A stretch of DNA of 64,000 nt from DASUHT01 sp038230835 (GTDB taxonomy: Bacteria > Actinomycetota > Thermoleophilia > Gaiellales > JAICJC01). This document shows positions 11,722-20,092 of this stretch, in pieces. Numbering within the stretch: the first letter of the stretch is position 1; every line of letters begins with the position of its first letter. The position numbers were made by a program, and so were the translations under genes. The notes beneath the pieces were generated by a model that worked only from the letters and a program-made list of their open reading frames with translations, had not been told where the DNA came from and searched no databases. The DNA is taken from positions 62,001 through 126,000 of the forward strand of contig JBBRMM010000007.1 of the NCBI GenBank assembly GCA_038230835.1. Reading direction: 5' to 3'.

Positions 11722-12698
11722 GGCACCGGGGCCGGCACTGGGCTGTCGCTCGGCTGCTCGTCAGCCCGGATCAGCACCGGGTCGCCACGCTCCGGCAGCG
11801 GCAGTTCGATCACGTCGAAATCGCGCGGCACCACCGCGGCGGGGAAGTCGGCTCGTGCTTCGCGCCGGATGTCGCGGCCGAAGTAGCGTGTCGAGAGGTG
11901 GGTGAGCGCAAGCATCCCGACCTGCGCGTCGCGTGCCATCCGTGCAGCCTGCCCGGCGGTCGTATGGCCGGTCTGCCGCGCCCGCGCCGCCTCCTCGTCG
12001 AGGAAGGTGGCCTCGTGGATCAGCACGTCCGCGCCGGCCGCCGCTTCGATCATCGCCGGGCAGGGTCGCGTGTCGCCCGAGAGCACGAGGCGCCGGCCGG
12101 GGCGAGAAGCGCCGAGTACGGCTTCCGGGCTGATCTCGGCACCCGTCTCGAGTGTCACGGGCTTGCCGGCTTGAAGCATGCCGAAGGCCGGCCCCTCAGG
12201 CACGCCAAGGGCACGCGCGGCATCGACATCGAACCGGCCTGGCCGCAGATCCTCGATCAGGGCGTAGCCGAGGCTGGGCACGCCATGATCGGTGGCGAAC
12301 GACTCGATCCGGTAGCCGTCGCGGCCGATGTAGTCGCCGGGGTCCAGCTCCACCTGTTCCACCGGGTACGGCAGCCGGCCGAAGATCGGTCGCAGCGAGC
12401 GCATGAGATCACCCAGCCCCCGCGGGCCGTAGAGCACGAGCGGCGCCTCGCGGCCGCGTAGCCCGAATGTCTTCAGCATGCCGGGCAGGCCCAGGAAGTG
12501 GTCGGCGTGGAAGTGCGTGATCAGAACGTCTTCGACGTCGACTAGACCGACGCCGGAGCGCAGCATCTGGCGCTGCGTGCCCTCACCGCAGTCCACCAGG
12601 ATCCGGTCGCCGCCGCGGCGGATCAGAAACGCCGCAGTGCCCCGCTGTGCGGTGGGCGCGGCACCGGCAGTGCCGAGAAAGAGCACGCTGAGATCCAT
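11718..12698 (-). CDS. rnz: Ribonuclease Z (tRNA 3' endonuclease)
   Basis: Removes 3' trailers from tRNA precursors, important here because the tRNA-Arg gene in the window does not encode CCA. The 326-residue metallo-beta-lactamase protein has the zinc motif THFHADHFLG, FATDHGVPSLGY, LSGDTRPC and HEATF in family order. The C-terminal 20 residues are a Pro/Ser-rich tail. The start ATG is preceded by TAGAAT with a 6-base gap, as in leaderless transcripts. Confidence 0.93.
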   Translation of the reverse strand: MDLSVLFLGTAGAAPTAQRGTAAFLIRRGGDRILVDCGEGTQRQMLRSGVGLVDVEDVLITHFHADHFLGLPGMLKTFGLRGREAPLVLYGPRGLGDLMRSLRPIFGRLPYPVEQVELDPGDYIGRDGYRIESFATDHGVPSLGYALIEDLRPGRFDVDAARALGVPEGPAFGMLQAGKPVTLETGAEISPEAVLGASRPGRRLVLSGDTRPCPAMIEAAAGADVLIHEATFLDEEAARARQTGHTTAGQAARMARDAQVGMLALTHLSTRYFGRDIRREARADFPAAVVPRDFDVIELPLPERGDPVLIRADEQPSDSPVPAPVP

Positions 12699-12790
12699 GT
12701 CGTGATTCTAGGGCCATGGCTTCAAGGTGGAGTCGTGCTCGGCCACCAATCGTTCGGGTGCCGCTTCGAGGTACCGAGGGATGACGGCGG

Positions 12791-13033
12791 TCAGGCCTGA
12801 CGGGCGTGCAGCGGGAACACCACCGCCGGCACGGCCGGCACGTCGCCGGCGTCGTCGTCGGTCTCGGCCATCACCAGTTGGGCGCGCGCAAGGAAGACAT
12901 CCAGCCCGAACGGCGTCGGAGACTCGCCGTCGTGAACGAGCCGCAAGTGCGGCGGGGCCGGCGGCGGCACCGGTGGTATCTCCACCGGACGCCGGTCGGC
13001 GAGCACCACGACGTTGTCCGGTAGCGGGCTCAC
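12791..13033 (-). CDS. Unknown 80-residue protein in an SOS operon
   Basis: No family recognised. The product begins with a GTG in a GTGA overlap with the LysM gene, so both come from the LexA-controlled transcript. It has a proline-rich stretch (IPPVPPPAPPHL) around residues 19-30, an acidic patch (AETDDDAGD) and no membrane segment. In another frame the strand stays coding-like for about 35 codons past the stop, to TAG at 12708, so a frameshift near base 12800 is possible. Confidence 0.6.
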   Translation of the reverse strand: MSPLPDNVVVLADRRPVEIPPVPPPAPPHLRLVHDGESPTPFGLDVFLARAQLVMAETDDDAGDVPAVPAVVFPLHARQA

Positions 13034-13293
13034 GGCAGCACCAGGTGTTGACCGGGGAGGATCACGCTGCCGACGATGTGGTTGGCCTGAGTGATGTTGT
13101 AGACACCCTGACGCGGGTCGCCGCCGTATGCGAGCGAGGCGATCGACCACAGCGTCTCGCCAGGCCGTACGACATGGTGGCGGGGATGGCTGGCACCGGA
13201 GGACGGCGCGGCCTGGCCGAGCAGGAATGCGGCAGCGAGGACGAGAGCCGCGGTCAGGCCCAGAAAGGAGCGATATGTGTGTGAGGCGAACAT
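13030..13293 (-). CDS. SOS-induced small membrane LysM protein (YneA/ChiZ-like)
   Basis: An 87-residue protein with one N-terminal membrane segment or uncleaved signal (FLGLTAALVLAAAFLLGQA) and one LysM domain (HVVRPGETLWSIASLAYGGD to GQHLVLP). This matches the layout of YneA, the SOS cell-division inhibitor of Bacillus, and resembles the LexA-controlled LysM protein of mycobacteria. Two LexA boxes overlap its promoter and the ATG lies inside one of them. The role, holding back division during DNA damage, is inferred from layout and regulation. No lexA gene is in the window. Confidence 0.8.
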   Translation of the reverse strand: MFASHTYRSFLGLTAALVLAAAFLLGQAAPSSGASHPRHHVVRPGETLWSIASLAYGGDPRQGVYNITQANHIVGSVILPGQHLVLP

Positions 13294-13332
13294 GTGTTCG
13301 GGCAGTGTAGGCGAACAGGTGTTCGATGTCAA
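13287..13332 (-). promoter_or_regulatory. SOS promoter with two LexA boxes
   Basis: Minus strand: TTGACA (13327-13332), a 17-base spacer and TACACT (13304-13309). The spacer contains the palindrome CGAACACCTGTTCG (13312-13325), and a second, CGAACACATGTTCG (13287-13300), covers the predicted start and the ATG. Both fit the GAAC-N4-GTTC LexA box of Gram-positive bacteria. LexA would block polymerase at two points. Confidence 0.88.
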
Positions 13333-13367
13333 GGGACCTCCGCGACGACCCGGTACTGTGCCGGGGC

Positions 13368-14186
13368 ATGGCCCTGCGACTCGCCGGACGCACGCTCCCG
13401 CTCGACGGGCCGCCCCACGTCATGGGTATCGTGAACGTGACCCCGGACTCGTTCTACGACCGGGGTGCGACGGCCGATCCGGGCATGGCGATCGCCCGGG
13501 GGGTCGCCTTGCACGAGGCTGGCGCCGGCGTTCTCGATGTCGGCGGGATGACCGCGCAGCCGGGTGCCATGGTGCCCGCGGAGGAGGAGATCGCCCGGGT
13601 GGTGCCCGTGATCGCCGAACTGCGGGCGCGCACCTCGGCAGTGATCTCGGTGGACACCTTCCGAGCCGACGTGGCCGACGCTGCAATCGAGGCCGGCGCG
13701 CATCTCGTGAACGACCACACGGGGCTGACCGACTCGCGGTTGGCGAGCGTGTGCGCCAGCCACGGCGCCGGTTTGGTGGTCACCCACCTCGGGCTGGATC
13801 CCAAGCAGGTGCAGTCCGCCAGGTATGAGATCACGGTCGAACAGATCGCGGAGTTCCTGGTCGGTCGCGCCGCCGCCGCCCGGGCGGCGGGTGTCTCGGC
13901 CGACTCGATCCTCGTCGATCCGGGTCTGGGCTTCGGCAAGACCACCGACAGCGACCTGGCGACGCTCCGCCGGCTGCCCGAGCTGTGCGACCTCGGCTAT
14001 CCGGTGCTGCTCGCGTGCTCGCACAAGGAGGTGACCGCCGAACCGCTCGGGCTGCCCGAGTCGACCATCGAAGGCACCGCGGCCGTGGTCGCCCTGGCCG
14101 CGCACGCCGGCGTTGCGATGCTGCGGCTGCACGACCTGCCGTTCATGGCCCGGGTGTCGCGGATGGGCTGGCTGCTTCGTGGCTGA
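13368..14186 (+). CDS. folP: Dihydropteroate synthase homologue with altered active-site motifs
   Basis: A 272-residue TIM-barrel protein with GIVNVTPDSF, ISVDTF, DPGLGFGKT and SHK in DHPS order. The usual GGESTRPG is GGMTAQPG and the usual SRK is SHK, so the pterin/pABA loops differ from classical FolP, as in the non-functional actinobacterial FolP2 paralogues. Folate synthesis is therefore uncertain. The ATG at 13368 is chosen because TACTGT lies 8 bases upstream; an ATG at 13326 would start inside the LexA box of the divergent gene. No other folate genes are nearby. Confidence 0.8.
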   Translation: MALRLAGRTLPLDGPPHVMGIVNVTPDSFYDRGATADPGMAIARGVALHEAGAGVLDVGGMTAQPGAMVPAEEEIARVVPVIAELRARTSAVISVDTFRADVADAAIEAGAHLVNDHTGLTDSRLASVCASHGAGLVVTHLGLDPKQVQSARYEITVEQIAEFLVGRAAAARAAGVSADSILVDPGLGFGKTTDSDLATLRRLPELCDLGYPVLLACSHKEVTAEPLGLPESTIEGTAAVVALAAHAGVAMLRLHDLPFMARVSRMGWLLRG

Positions 14187-14192
14187 CCGGGG

Positions 14193-15332
14193 TCAGCCGG
14201 CGGGCGGGTCGAGCGGGTGGGCGAAGAACGACGGCAGGAACCTGCCGTCGCGGAAGATCGGCTCGCCATCCGCCTGGATCTCGCCTCCCGAGCGCAGGTC
14301 GCACACCATGTCCCAGTGCAGCGCCGAGGTGTTGGTGCTGCCCGTGTCCGGATAACCGGCGCCGACGGCCATGTGGCATGTGCCGCCGATCTTCTCGTCG
14401 AACAGGACCTGCTTGGTGAACTGCTTGACCGCGTAGTTGGTGCCGATCGCGAACTCTCCGAGCACCGATGCGCCGTCGTCCATGGCGAGCATCTGCCGCA
14501 GATACTCCTGCCCCGAAGCCGCCTCGCCGGCCACCACTCGACCGCGCTCGAAGCGCAGCCGGATGTCTCGCACCTCGCGCCCGCCGATGGCGGCTGGGAA
14601 CGAGAAGCGCACGTGGCCCTCGGTCTCGGTCTCGATCGGCCCCGTGAACACCTCGCCGTCGGGGAAGTTGCGATCGCCCTTGGCTGGTATCCACGTGCGG
14701 CCGGCGACTCCGACGGTGAGGTCGGTGTCCTCGGTGAGCACGCGCAGCGTGCGCACGCCACCCATCAGCTCGGCCAGCTCGGTCATTCGCACACCGAACG
14801 ACGTCCAGGCGGCGATCGGGTCGGGTGCGTCGAGCCAGGCAGCCGAATAGACGAAGTTCTCGTAGTCGGTCAGGGACATGTCCGAGTCCTGCGCAAAGGC
14901 ATCGCACGGGAATGCGGTCACGCACCAGCGCAGCTCGCCCGCCGCGGACCGCTGCATGAAGCGTTCGAGAACCGGCCGAGCGGCGGAGCTGCGCCGCGCG
15001 ATCGCCGCCGGATCCACGTTGGCAAGCTCCCGGGTGTTGCACGAGCCGTGCACCGTGATGCGGGCGGCGATGGTTTCCATCTCGTCCAGCGCGTAGGGTG
15101 GCAGCCAGTCCAGCTGGGCGTCGCTCGCGCGCGTCAGGAACGCCCGATCGAGGCCATCCAGAGTGACGCGCACGCGCGGCACCGCCCCCCGCTCGAGCAC
15201 CGCGCGGGTCAGCTCGACCAGCAGCGGCTCGGCCACGGCCGGGCCGCCGATCAGCACCACGTCGCCTTCTCCCAGCCGTAGCGAGTAGCCGGTGATCACG
15301 TCCGCCATCGTGACCAGGCGCGGGTCGTTCAC
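14193..15332 (-). CDS. M29-family aminopeptidase, second copy
   Basis: A 379-residue metallo-aminopeptidase of the thermophilic AmpS/AmpT type. It shows the N-terminal domain (ITGYSLRLGEGDVVLIGG) and the C-terminal metal region with LGEFAIGTN, FDEKIGGTCHMAVGAGYP and LHWDMVCDL. It removes N-terminal residues from peptides in the cytosol. The GTG at 15332 lies in a GTGA overlap with the paralogue before it; the pair is a tandem duplication. Confidence 0.9.
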   Translation of the reverse strand: MNDPRLVTMADVITGYSLRLGEGDVVLIGGPAVAEPLLVELTRAVLERGAVPRVRVTLDGLDRAFLTRASDAQLDWLPPYALDEMETIAARITVHGSCNTRELANVDPAAIARRSSAARPVLERFMQRSAAGELRWCVTAFPCDAFAQDSDMSLTDYENFVYSAAWLDAPDPIAAWTSFGVRMTELAELMGGVRTLRVLTEDTDLTVGVAGRTWIPAKGDRNFPDGEVFTGPIETETEGHVRFSFPAAIGGREVRDIRLRFERGRVVAGEAASGQEYLRQMLAMDDGASVLGEFAIGTNYAVKQFTKQVLFDEKIGGTCHMAVGAGYPDTGSTNTSALHWDMVCDLRSGGEIQADGEPIFRDGRFLPSFFAHPLDPPAG

Positions 15333-16429
15333 AGGAAACGCCCCCGGGAGAAGATCAGCTCGCCGTCGCCGTAGACATCGCCTGCCGAGCGCAGGTCGCA
15401 CACCATGTCCCAGTGCAGGCCGGACCGGTTCGTGCCCCCGGCCTCGGGAAACGCCATTCCAAGGGCAACGTGACACGTGCCCCCGATCTTCTCGTCGAAC
15501 AGCGTGTCCCGAGTCGCGGACTGGATCTCGTCGTTGAGGCCGAATGCGACCTCGCCTAGGTATCGGGCACCCTCGTCCTGATCGAGCATCTGGCGCAGGT
15601 ACTCGACGCCGCGCTCGGCCTCCTCGCGGACCACCCGGCCGTCTTCGAACCACAGCCGCACTCCGCAGACGTCGCGGCCGTTGAAGGCGGCGTCGAACGA
15701 GAAGCCGATGGTGCCCCGGGTCTCCGTGTGCAGCGGGCTCGTATAGATCTCTCCGTCCGGGAAGTTCTGGCGCCCGTCGGCATTCAGCCACGAGCGTCCG
15801 CCGACGTTCACCGTCAGGTCGGTGTTCTCGGCCACGATCCGCAGCTCGGTCAGCTTCGACAGCCGCTCGGCGATCGCCGCCTGGTGTCGCGACTGCTTGC
15901 GCCAGAAGGCGATCGGGTCGGCGTCGAGCAGGTGGCCTGCCGCGAACACGAAGTCCTCCCACTCCGCCAGCGACATGCCGGCATCCTGGGCTGCGGCATG
16001 GCAGGGGTAGGCGGTACCGCACCAGCGCGTCTCTCCAGCCGCTTCGCGCTCGATCGCGCGCTCGAACAGCGGTCGCGTGGCGGCGGAGCGGCGGGCCAGA
16101 TTCTGGTCCGGGGCCCCGCTCAGATAGCGGGTGTTGCGGTTGGCCCAGATCGAGAGCATCCGGGTGGGCATCTCGACCTCGATCTCGTCGAGCCGCGTCA
16201 CGGTGTCGAGCTGCGCCAGGCTGGAGCGGGTCATCATCATGGCCTCCACGCTCTCCAGACTCGGCCGCACCATCGGGTGCGCGCCCAGATCGGTGATCGT
16301 CTTGACCAGCTCGAGCATCAGCGGTTGAGCCAGCGCGGGACCCTCCACCAGCACAAGGTCGCCCTCCGAGACCTCGAGCGAGTAGCGGCAGAGCACCTCT
16401 GCGAGCTTCGTCAGGCGCAGATCCGGCAC
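15329..16429 (-). CDS. M29-family aminopeptidase, first copy
   Basis: A 366-residue paralogue of the next gene, with CRYSLEVSEGDLVLVEG near the N-terminus and LGEVAFGLN, FDEKIGGTCHVALGMAFP and HWDMVCDL near the C-terminus. The GTG at 16429 gives the usual family N-terminus (about ten residues before the RYSL motif); a second GTG at 16441 is possible. Nearby dgcA and dgcN hint that this segment handles peptides and amino acids, perhaps from cell-wall turnover. Confidence 0.88.
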   Translation of the reverse strand: MPDLRLTKLAEVLCRYSLEVSEGDLVLVEGPALAQPLMLELVKTITDLGAHPMVRPSLESVEAMMMTRSSLAQLDTVTRLDEIEVEMPTRMLSIWANRNTRYLSGAPDQNLARRSAATRPLFERAIEREAAGETRWCGTAYPCHAAAQDAGMSLAEWEDFVFAAGHLLDADPIAFWRKQSRHQAAIAERLSKLTELRIVAENTDLTVNVGGRSWLNADGRQNFPDGEIYTSPLHTETRGTIGFSFDAAFNGRDVCGVRLWFEDGRVVREEAERGVEYLRQMLDQDEGARYLGEVAFGLNDEIQSATRDTLFDEKIGGTCHVALGMAFPEAGGTNRSGLHWDMVCDLRSAGDVYGDGELIFSRGRFL

Positions 16430-16560
16430 GGCGCCGAACACTAGATGAAATGGCCGATGAGAGCGTATGTGCACATCCGCCAGCAGCTCGCCGGCCCCCG
16501 GTGACCCAGCGCCTTGTAAGGAGCCGCCGCGATCCAGGCACGCACAAGGTCCTGTCGTTA

Positions 16561-16827
16561 CAAGGCCTGGCACCGCCCCAGCCGCCCTCACTCGAAAGCC
16601 CCAGACCGGTGAGGCGCCGGCGGTCAGAGCGCACCTTCCCACCCTCGCTCGGTGCCAGGCACCGTCACGGAAGTGTCAAGAAACGGTGACCCGGTCCGTA
16701 CGGGGTCTGACCCGCCACCCAAGCAGTCCGCCGGCCCCGGTGTCCAAGGCCTGGCACCGCCCCAGCCGCCCCCACTCGAAAGCTCCTGACCGGTGAGGCG
16801 CCGGCGGTCAGGGTGCACCTTCCCACC
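16561..16827. repeat. Two 83-base direct repeats plus short palindromes
   Basis: The 400-base gap between the M29 and dgcN genes holds no convincing gene. It contains an 83-base direct repeat, 16561-16643 and 16745-16827, with five mismatches by eye. Between the copies are the palindrome CGGTGCCAGGCACCG (16650-16664) and GGGGTCTGACCC (16702-16713), members of the dispersed palindromes also found near 40.5 and 59.1 kb. Each long copy itself includes the half site GCCTGGCACCG. Confidence 0.85.
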
Positions 16828-16829
16828 GC

Positions 16830-17873
16830 TCACCCCCGGGCCGTTACCACCGCGTCGAGCAACCGCCCGGCACCGAAGCGCACCGGGTCGTCAGCCGGCA
16901 GGCCGGTGTCGGCCGACGCCTGCTCGATCGCCGATCGTGCCGCCGCCTCGTCGAGCAGGTTCGTCTTCAGCGAGACCGCGACCACCCTCGCCGGTCTGAC
17001 ATACGAGGTCAGCCGGTGGTGATCGGCGATCAGTTGGGTCAGCGGTGGGATCGGGTACCTCGGGTCGCCCTCGATCCGCTCGCGGGTGGGGTCGTGCACC
17101 ATGATCAGGGCGTGAGGAGCACTCCCGTGCACCAGGCCCACCGTCACGCCGGAGTAGTACGGATGGTTGATCGACCCCTGGCCCTCGATCCACAGGATCG
17201 GCTGCTCACCGCCGCGCCGGGCTCCCTCCAGCACCAGCCGCTCCGCCGCTCCTGCGATGTAGTCGCTGACCACCTCGTCGACTGCGATCCCCCAGCCGGC
17301 GATCGCGATCCCGGTCTGCCCGGTGGGCACGAACTGGGAGGCGAGCCCTCGTCGGCGAGCCTCACGGTCGAGCTCGAGGCAGACCGTCATCTTGCCCAGG
17401 GCACAGTCCGAGCCGACCGTCAGCACCGTGTGCGCGGCGACGCTCAGGTTCTCGCCGGTGGGCACGTTGAGGTCGCCCGGCGCGCGACGCAGATCGCGCA
17501 GCTCGACGCCGGCTCGGTGCGCGGCATCCACCAGTTGCGGGTCGTCGCCGAGGAAGTCGTGAAGGCCGCTCTCGACGTCCAGACCGGCTTCGAGTGCCCG
17601 CCGGACGACGGCCCGGAACTCGACCGGGAGCTTGCCGCCCGCGGGTGCGATGCCCACCAGCAGCGTGTCGGGGCCGAGCCTCAGCGCCTCGTCGAGGTCC
17701 GCCACCACCGGGACGTCCACGGTCAGGCCCGCCACGTGCTCGGCCGCACGTGTGCCCGCTCTGGTGGAGTCGACCACGGCCACGGTGGCCGCGTCGGCGT
17801 AGCGCATGACACCGGTGGCGGTCTTCGCGTCCTCCGAGAACCCGCCCTCGCACAGCATCACGTAGCGCTTCAC
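16830..17873 (-). CDS. dgcN: DUF1611 protein, DgcN-like D-glutamate N-acetyltransferase
   Basis: A 347-residue DUF1611 protein: an N-terminal Rossmann-like half (to about 130) and a C-terminal P-loop-like half with TVGSDCALGKMTV, WIEGQGSINHP and LVHGSAPHALIMVHD. Members of this family acetylate D-glutamate in the DgcN/DgcA pathway. The neighbouring enolase-superfamily gene, overlapping by four bases (GTGA), is the expected DgcA partner. The assignment rests on family plus pairing; other DUF1611 roles are possible. Confidence 0.72.
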   Translation of the reverse strand: MKRYVMLCEGGFSEDAKTATGVMRYADAATVAVVDSTRAGTRAAEHVAGLTVDVPVVADLDEALRLGPDTLLVGIAPAGGKLPVEFRAVVRRALEAGLDVESGLHDFLGDDPQLVDAAHRAGVELRDLRRAPGDLNVPTGENLSVAAHTVLTVGSDCALGKMTVCLELDREARRRGLASQFVPTGQTGIAIAGWGIAVDEVVSDYIAGAAERLVLEGARRGGEQPILWIEGQGSINHPYYSGVTVGLVHGSAPHALIMVHDPTRERIEGDPRYPIPPLTQLIADHHRLTSYVRPARVVAVSLKTNLLDEAAARSAIEQASADTGLPADDPVRFGAGRLLDAVVTARG

Positions 17874-18892
17874 GGCCACGGCTCGAGCGGGGTCACGCCG
17901 AGTCCCGGGCCGTCGCCGGGCAGCACGCGGCCGTCCTCGAATCCCAGACCGGTGAAGGCGTCGTTGGCGTTCAGCAGGTGACCGTCGAGGTCGACAACGT
18001 CCACCAGGGGCGAGAGCGCAACCGCCTGGGCGATGCCCAGGCTGGACTCGTTCATGCACCCCAGCATGACCCGTAGCCCGAGCGCCCTCGCAGCGTGGAT
18101 CATGCGCAGCGCCTCGCGGATCCCTCCCGACTTCGTGAGCTTGATGTTGACACCGTCGGCGTGTCCGGCCGCGGCTGCGACGTCGGGGAGGGTGTGGCAG
18201 TTCTCGTCCTGCACGATCGGGATCGCAAGGCCGGCCTGGTGCAGCGCCGCGTAGCCGCCGATCTCGGCCGCGGGCAGGGGCTGCTCGATCAGCTCAACGC
18301 CGAGCGTGACCAGCTCCGGCACCAGGCGCTTGGTCGAGTCCACCGTCCAGGCCTCGTTGGCGTCCACCCGGATCAGCGCGTCGGGTGCCTCTCGGCGCAC
18401 AGCACGCACGCGCTCGAGGTCGTCCGGCCCGCCGACCTTGATCTTCAGCGCGTGGTATCCGGCGGCGCGCCGTGTGCGGTCGGCGGTACCCTCCACGGTG
18501 TCGATCGAGATCGTGTAACTGGTTGGCGGAGGGCTCGGCGCGAGGCCGAGGATGCGGTACAGTGGCTGCCCGCAGACCTTGCCCAGGAGATCGTGCAGGG
18601 CACCGTCGAGCGCGCACTTGGCCGCCATGTTGCCCGGCAGTTCCCCCACTCGCCCGAGCACGGCTGCGGTCGCCAGCGGGTCGTCTCCGAGGAGCGGGTC
18701 GAGCCCGCCGAGGAACTGGATCGCGCCGGCGATCGACTCGCCGTAGTGCGGGTCGGGAGCACCCTCCCCGTAGCCCACCAGGTCACCGTGGCGAAGCGAG
18801 ACCTGCACCACGTGAGCCTCCGTGTCGCTGCTCCGGGAGATCACGAACGGCTCGTTCAGGACGAGCGTGAAGACGCGGCTGGTGAGCTCCAT
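17870..18892 (-). CDS. dgcA: Enolase-superfamily epimerase, DgcA-like or dipeptide epimerase
   Basis: A 340-residue mandelate-racemase/MLE-group protein. The catalytic lysine pair lies in HALKIKVGG and NIKLTKSGG; metal ligands are in RVDANEAW, ELIEQPLP and VQDENCH. The sequence is of the L-Ala-D/L-Glu epimerase type. Next to a DUF1611 gene it more likely racemises N-acetyl-D-glutamate, but muropeptide epimerisation remains possible. It is first in the pair; the ATG is the only sensible start. Confidence 0.8.
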   Translation of the reverse strand: MELTSRVFTLVLNEPFVISRSSDTEAHVVQVSLRHGDLVGYGEGAPDPHYGESIAGAIQFLGGLDPLLGDDPLATAAVLGRVGELPGNMAAKCALDGALHDLLGKVCGQPLYRILGLAPSPPPTSYTISIDTVEGTADRTRRAAGYHALKIKVGGPDDLERVRAVRREAPDALIRVDANEAWTVDSTKRLVPELVTLGVELIEQPLPAAEIGGYAALHQAGLAIPIVQDENCHTLPDVAAAAGHADGVNIKLTKSGGIREALRMIHAARALGLRVMLGCMNESSLGIAQAVALSPLVDVVDLDGHLLNANDAFTGLGFEDGRVLPGDGPGLGVTPLEPWP

Positions 18893-18947
18893 GGCCGGCC
18901 CAGCCTAACGCAACCTCCGGGAATGGAGTCGATACACTGCACTCCCC

Positions 18948-18978
18948 GCGCCTGTAGCTCAGGGGATAGAGCGTGCGC
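18948..18978 (+). repeat. attL: orphaned 5' fragment of tRNA-Arg(CCG)
   Basis: These 31 bases are identical to the first 31 of the intact tRNA-Arg at 27659. After base 18978 the match stops, so this is a broken tRNA. A -10-like TACACT (18933-18938) 9 bases upstream is probably the original tRNA promoter, now separated from the gene. It marks the left end of the inserted element. Confidence 0.88.
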
Positions 18979-19009
18979 TGTCTGAGGTTCGACCAGATAC
19001 TTTTGTCCG

Positions 19010-19024
19010 GTCAACCCGGTTGAC
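19010..19024. repeat. Perfect palindrome before the integrase
   Basis: GTCAACC-C-GGTTGAC, just after TTGTCCG. A related TGTCCGGTTGATCAGGTTG lies at 19994-20012 in the next promoter, and CAACCGGACA occurs at 27056-27065 by the regulator gene. These may be operators of the element's own repressor or integrase arm sites. Confidence 0.4.
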
Positions 19025-19055
19025 GAGTCCGGCCGACACCCGCACAATAGCGGGG

Positions 19056-19982
19056 ATGGCGACTGATCAACTACCGGCCTTTTGCGCGTATCAGCAGCGC
19101 CGGGGGCGCAGCCCTGCGACCCGCGTCAAGTACGCCGTGTACCTTGAGCCGTTCCTCGCGTGGGTGGGCGACCGCGACCTCGCCGACGTGACCGCGCAGG
19201 CGATCGAGCTGGATTGGCTCGTGCGGTGGTACGCCGACTTTGAGCAGCGCAACGGCCGCCTGCCCGCACCCAAGACCGTCGCCAATCACCTGACGGCGCT
19301 CGCGGCGTTTTTCGCGTTCCTTGAGCGGTTCGACTACGTGGTGCGCAACCCCATGAACCGGATCGACTCGCCCAAGGTCGAGCAGCGCCCGAATGATTGG
19401 CTCAAGCCCCACGAGGACGACGCGGTGCTCGCGGCTGCCCGCTCGCCACAAGAGCGCATCGTCGTGTCATTCCTGCGGTTCACCGGCCTGCGCTCGGGCA
19501 GCGAGCTACACCACCTGCTCAACGCCGACGTTGACCTCGCCGCCAACACGATCAGAGTCCGGCACTCAAAGACCCCTCGCGGCCGCCGACTGCTGCCGAT
19601 CCTGCCCGAGCTGCGCCCATACATCGAGCGGTGGCAGGTCTATCAGCGCGCGATCGGCCAGACCGCCCCGGATGCCCCGTTCTTTGCGACTCGCAACGGC
19701 ACCGCGATGCGACACAAGCAGGTGTACGAGGTGGTCAAGCGGGTGGCAGCGCGCGCGGGTGTCCGGCCGAGGGTTGCCACCGACCGCGAGCGGATCAACA
19801 CCACCGAGGTGACCCCGCACACCCTGCGGCGCACGTTCGGCTCGCACCTGCTCAACAACGGCGTGCGGCTTGAGGTCGTGTCACGGCTGCTCGGCCACGA
19901 GTCCACCGTGACAACCGAAAGGGCATACGCGAGCCTGCTTGACGCCGTGATCGCCGCCGAGGTGCTGCTCGCAGTCGGCTGA
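19056..19982 (+). CDS. int: Tyrosine recombinase (integrase)
   Basis: A 308-residue site-specific recombinase, probably responsible for insertion into the tRNA-Arg gene beside it. The N-terminal SAM-like domain spans about 5-90. The catalytic set is complete: Arg in FTGLRSGSEL, Lys in RHSKTPRG, HTLRR, the GHES histidine and Tyr in ERAYASL. The ATG at 19056 is preferred over an in-frame TTG at 19020 that falls in the palindrome. It uses CTT and TTT codons more than the flanking host genes. Confidence 0.92.
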   Translation: MATDQLPAFCAYQQRRGRSPATRVKYAVYLEPFLAWVGDRDLADVTAQAIELDWLVRWYADFEQRNGRLPAPKTVANHLTALAAFFAFLERFDYVVRNPMNRIDSPKVEQRPNDWLKPHEDDAVLAAARSPQERIVVSFLRFTGLRSGSELHHLLNADVDLAANTIRVRHSKTPRGRRLLPILPELRPYIERWQVYQRAIGQTAPDAPFFATRNGTAMRHKQVYEVVKRVAARAGVRPRVATDRERINTTEVTPHTLRRTFGSHLLNNGVRLEVVSRLLGHESTVTTERAYASLLDAVIAAEVLLAVG

Positions 19983-20009
19983 TCCGTATTTCATGTCCGG
20001 TTGATCAGG

Positions 20010-20038
20010 TTGTATTACCCGGATACACCCGCTACTCT
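20010..20038 (+). promoter_or_regulatory. Promoter of the element's replication operon
   Basis: TTGTAT (20010-20015), a 17-base spacer and TACTCT (20033-20038). The predicted start (base 20045) is exactly an ATG. TGTCCGGTTGATCAGGTTG just upstream and over the -35 may be an operator. Confidence 0.5.
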
Positions 20039-20044
20039 GCGGAT

Positions 20045-20092
20045 ATGGAACACACAAGCACGTGGGTAACGAGAACGGGGTACGGTGTCTGA
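20045..20092 (+). CDS. Possible 15-residue leaderless leader peptide
   Basis: The ATG lies 6 bases after the -10 hexamer TACTCT, the spacing of leaderless genes in this window. It would encode MEHTSTWVTRTGYGV and stop inside the start region of the next gene (GTG at 20085), so translation of the two could be coupled. Too short to judge by codon use. Confidence 0.35.
   Translation: MEHTSTWVTRTGYGV

Noticed and set aside
13326..13367. Earlier ATG for folP at 13326
   Set aside because: It falls inside the LexA box and -35 of the divergent SOS gene; the ATG at 13368 follows a -10-like TACTGT and fits the family start.
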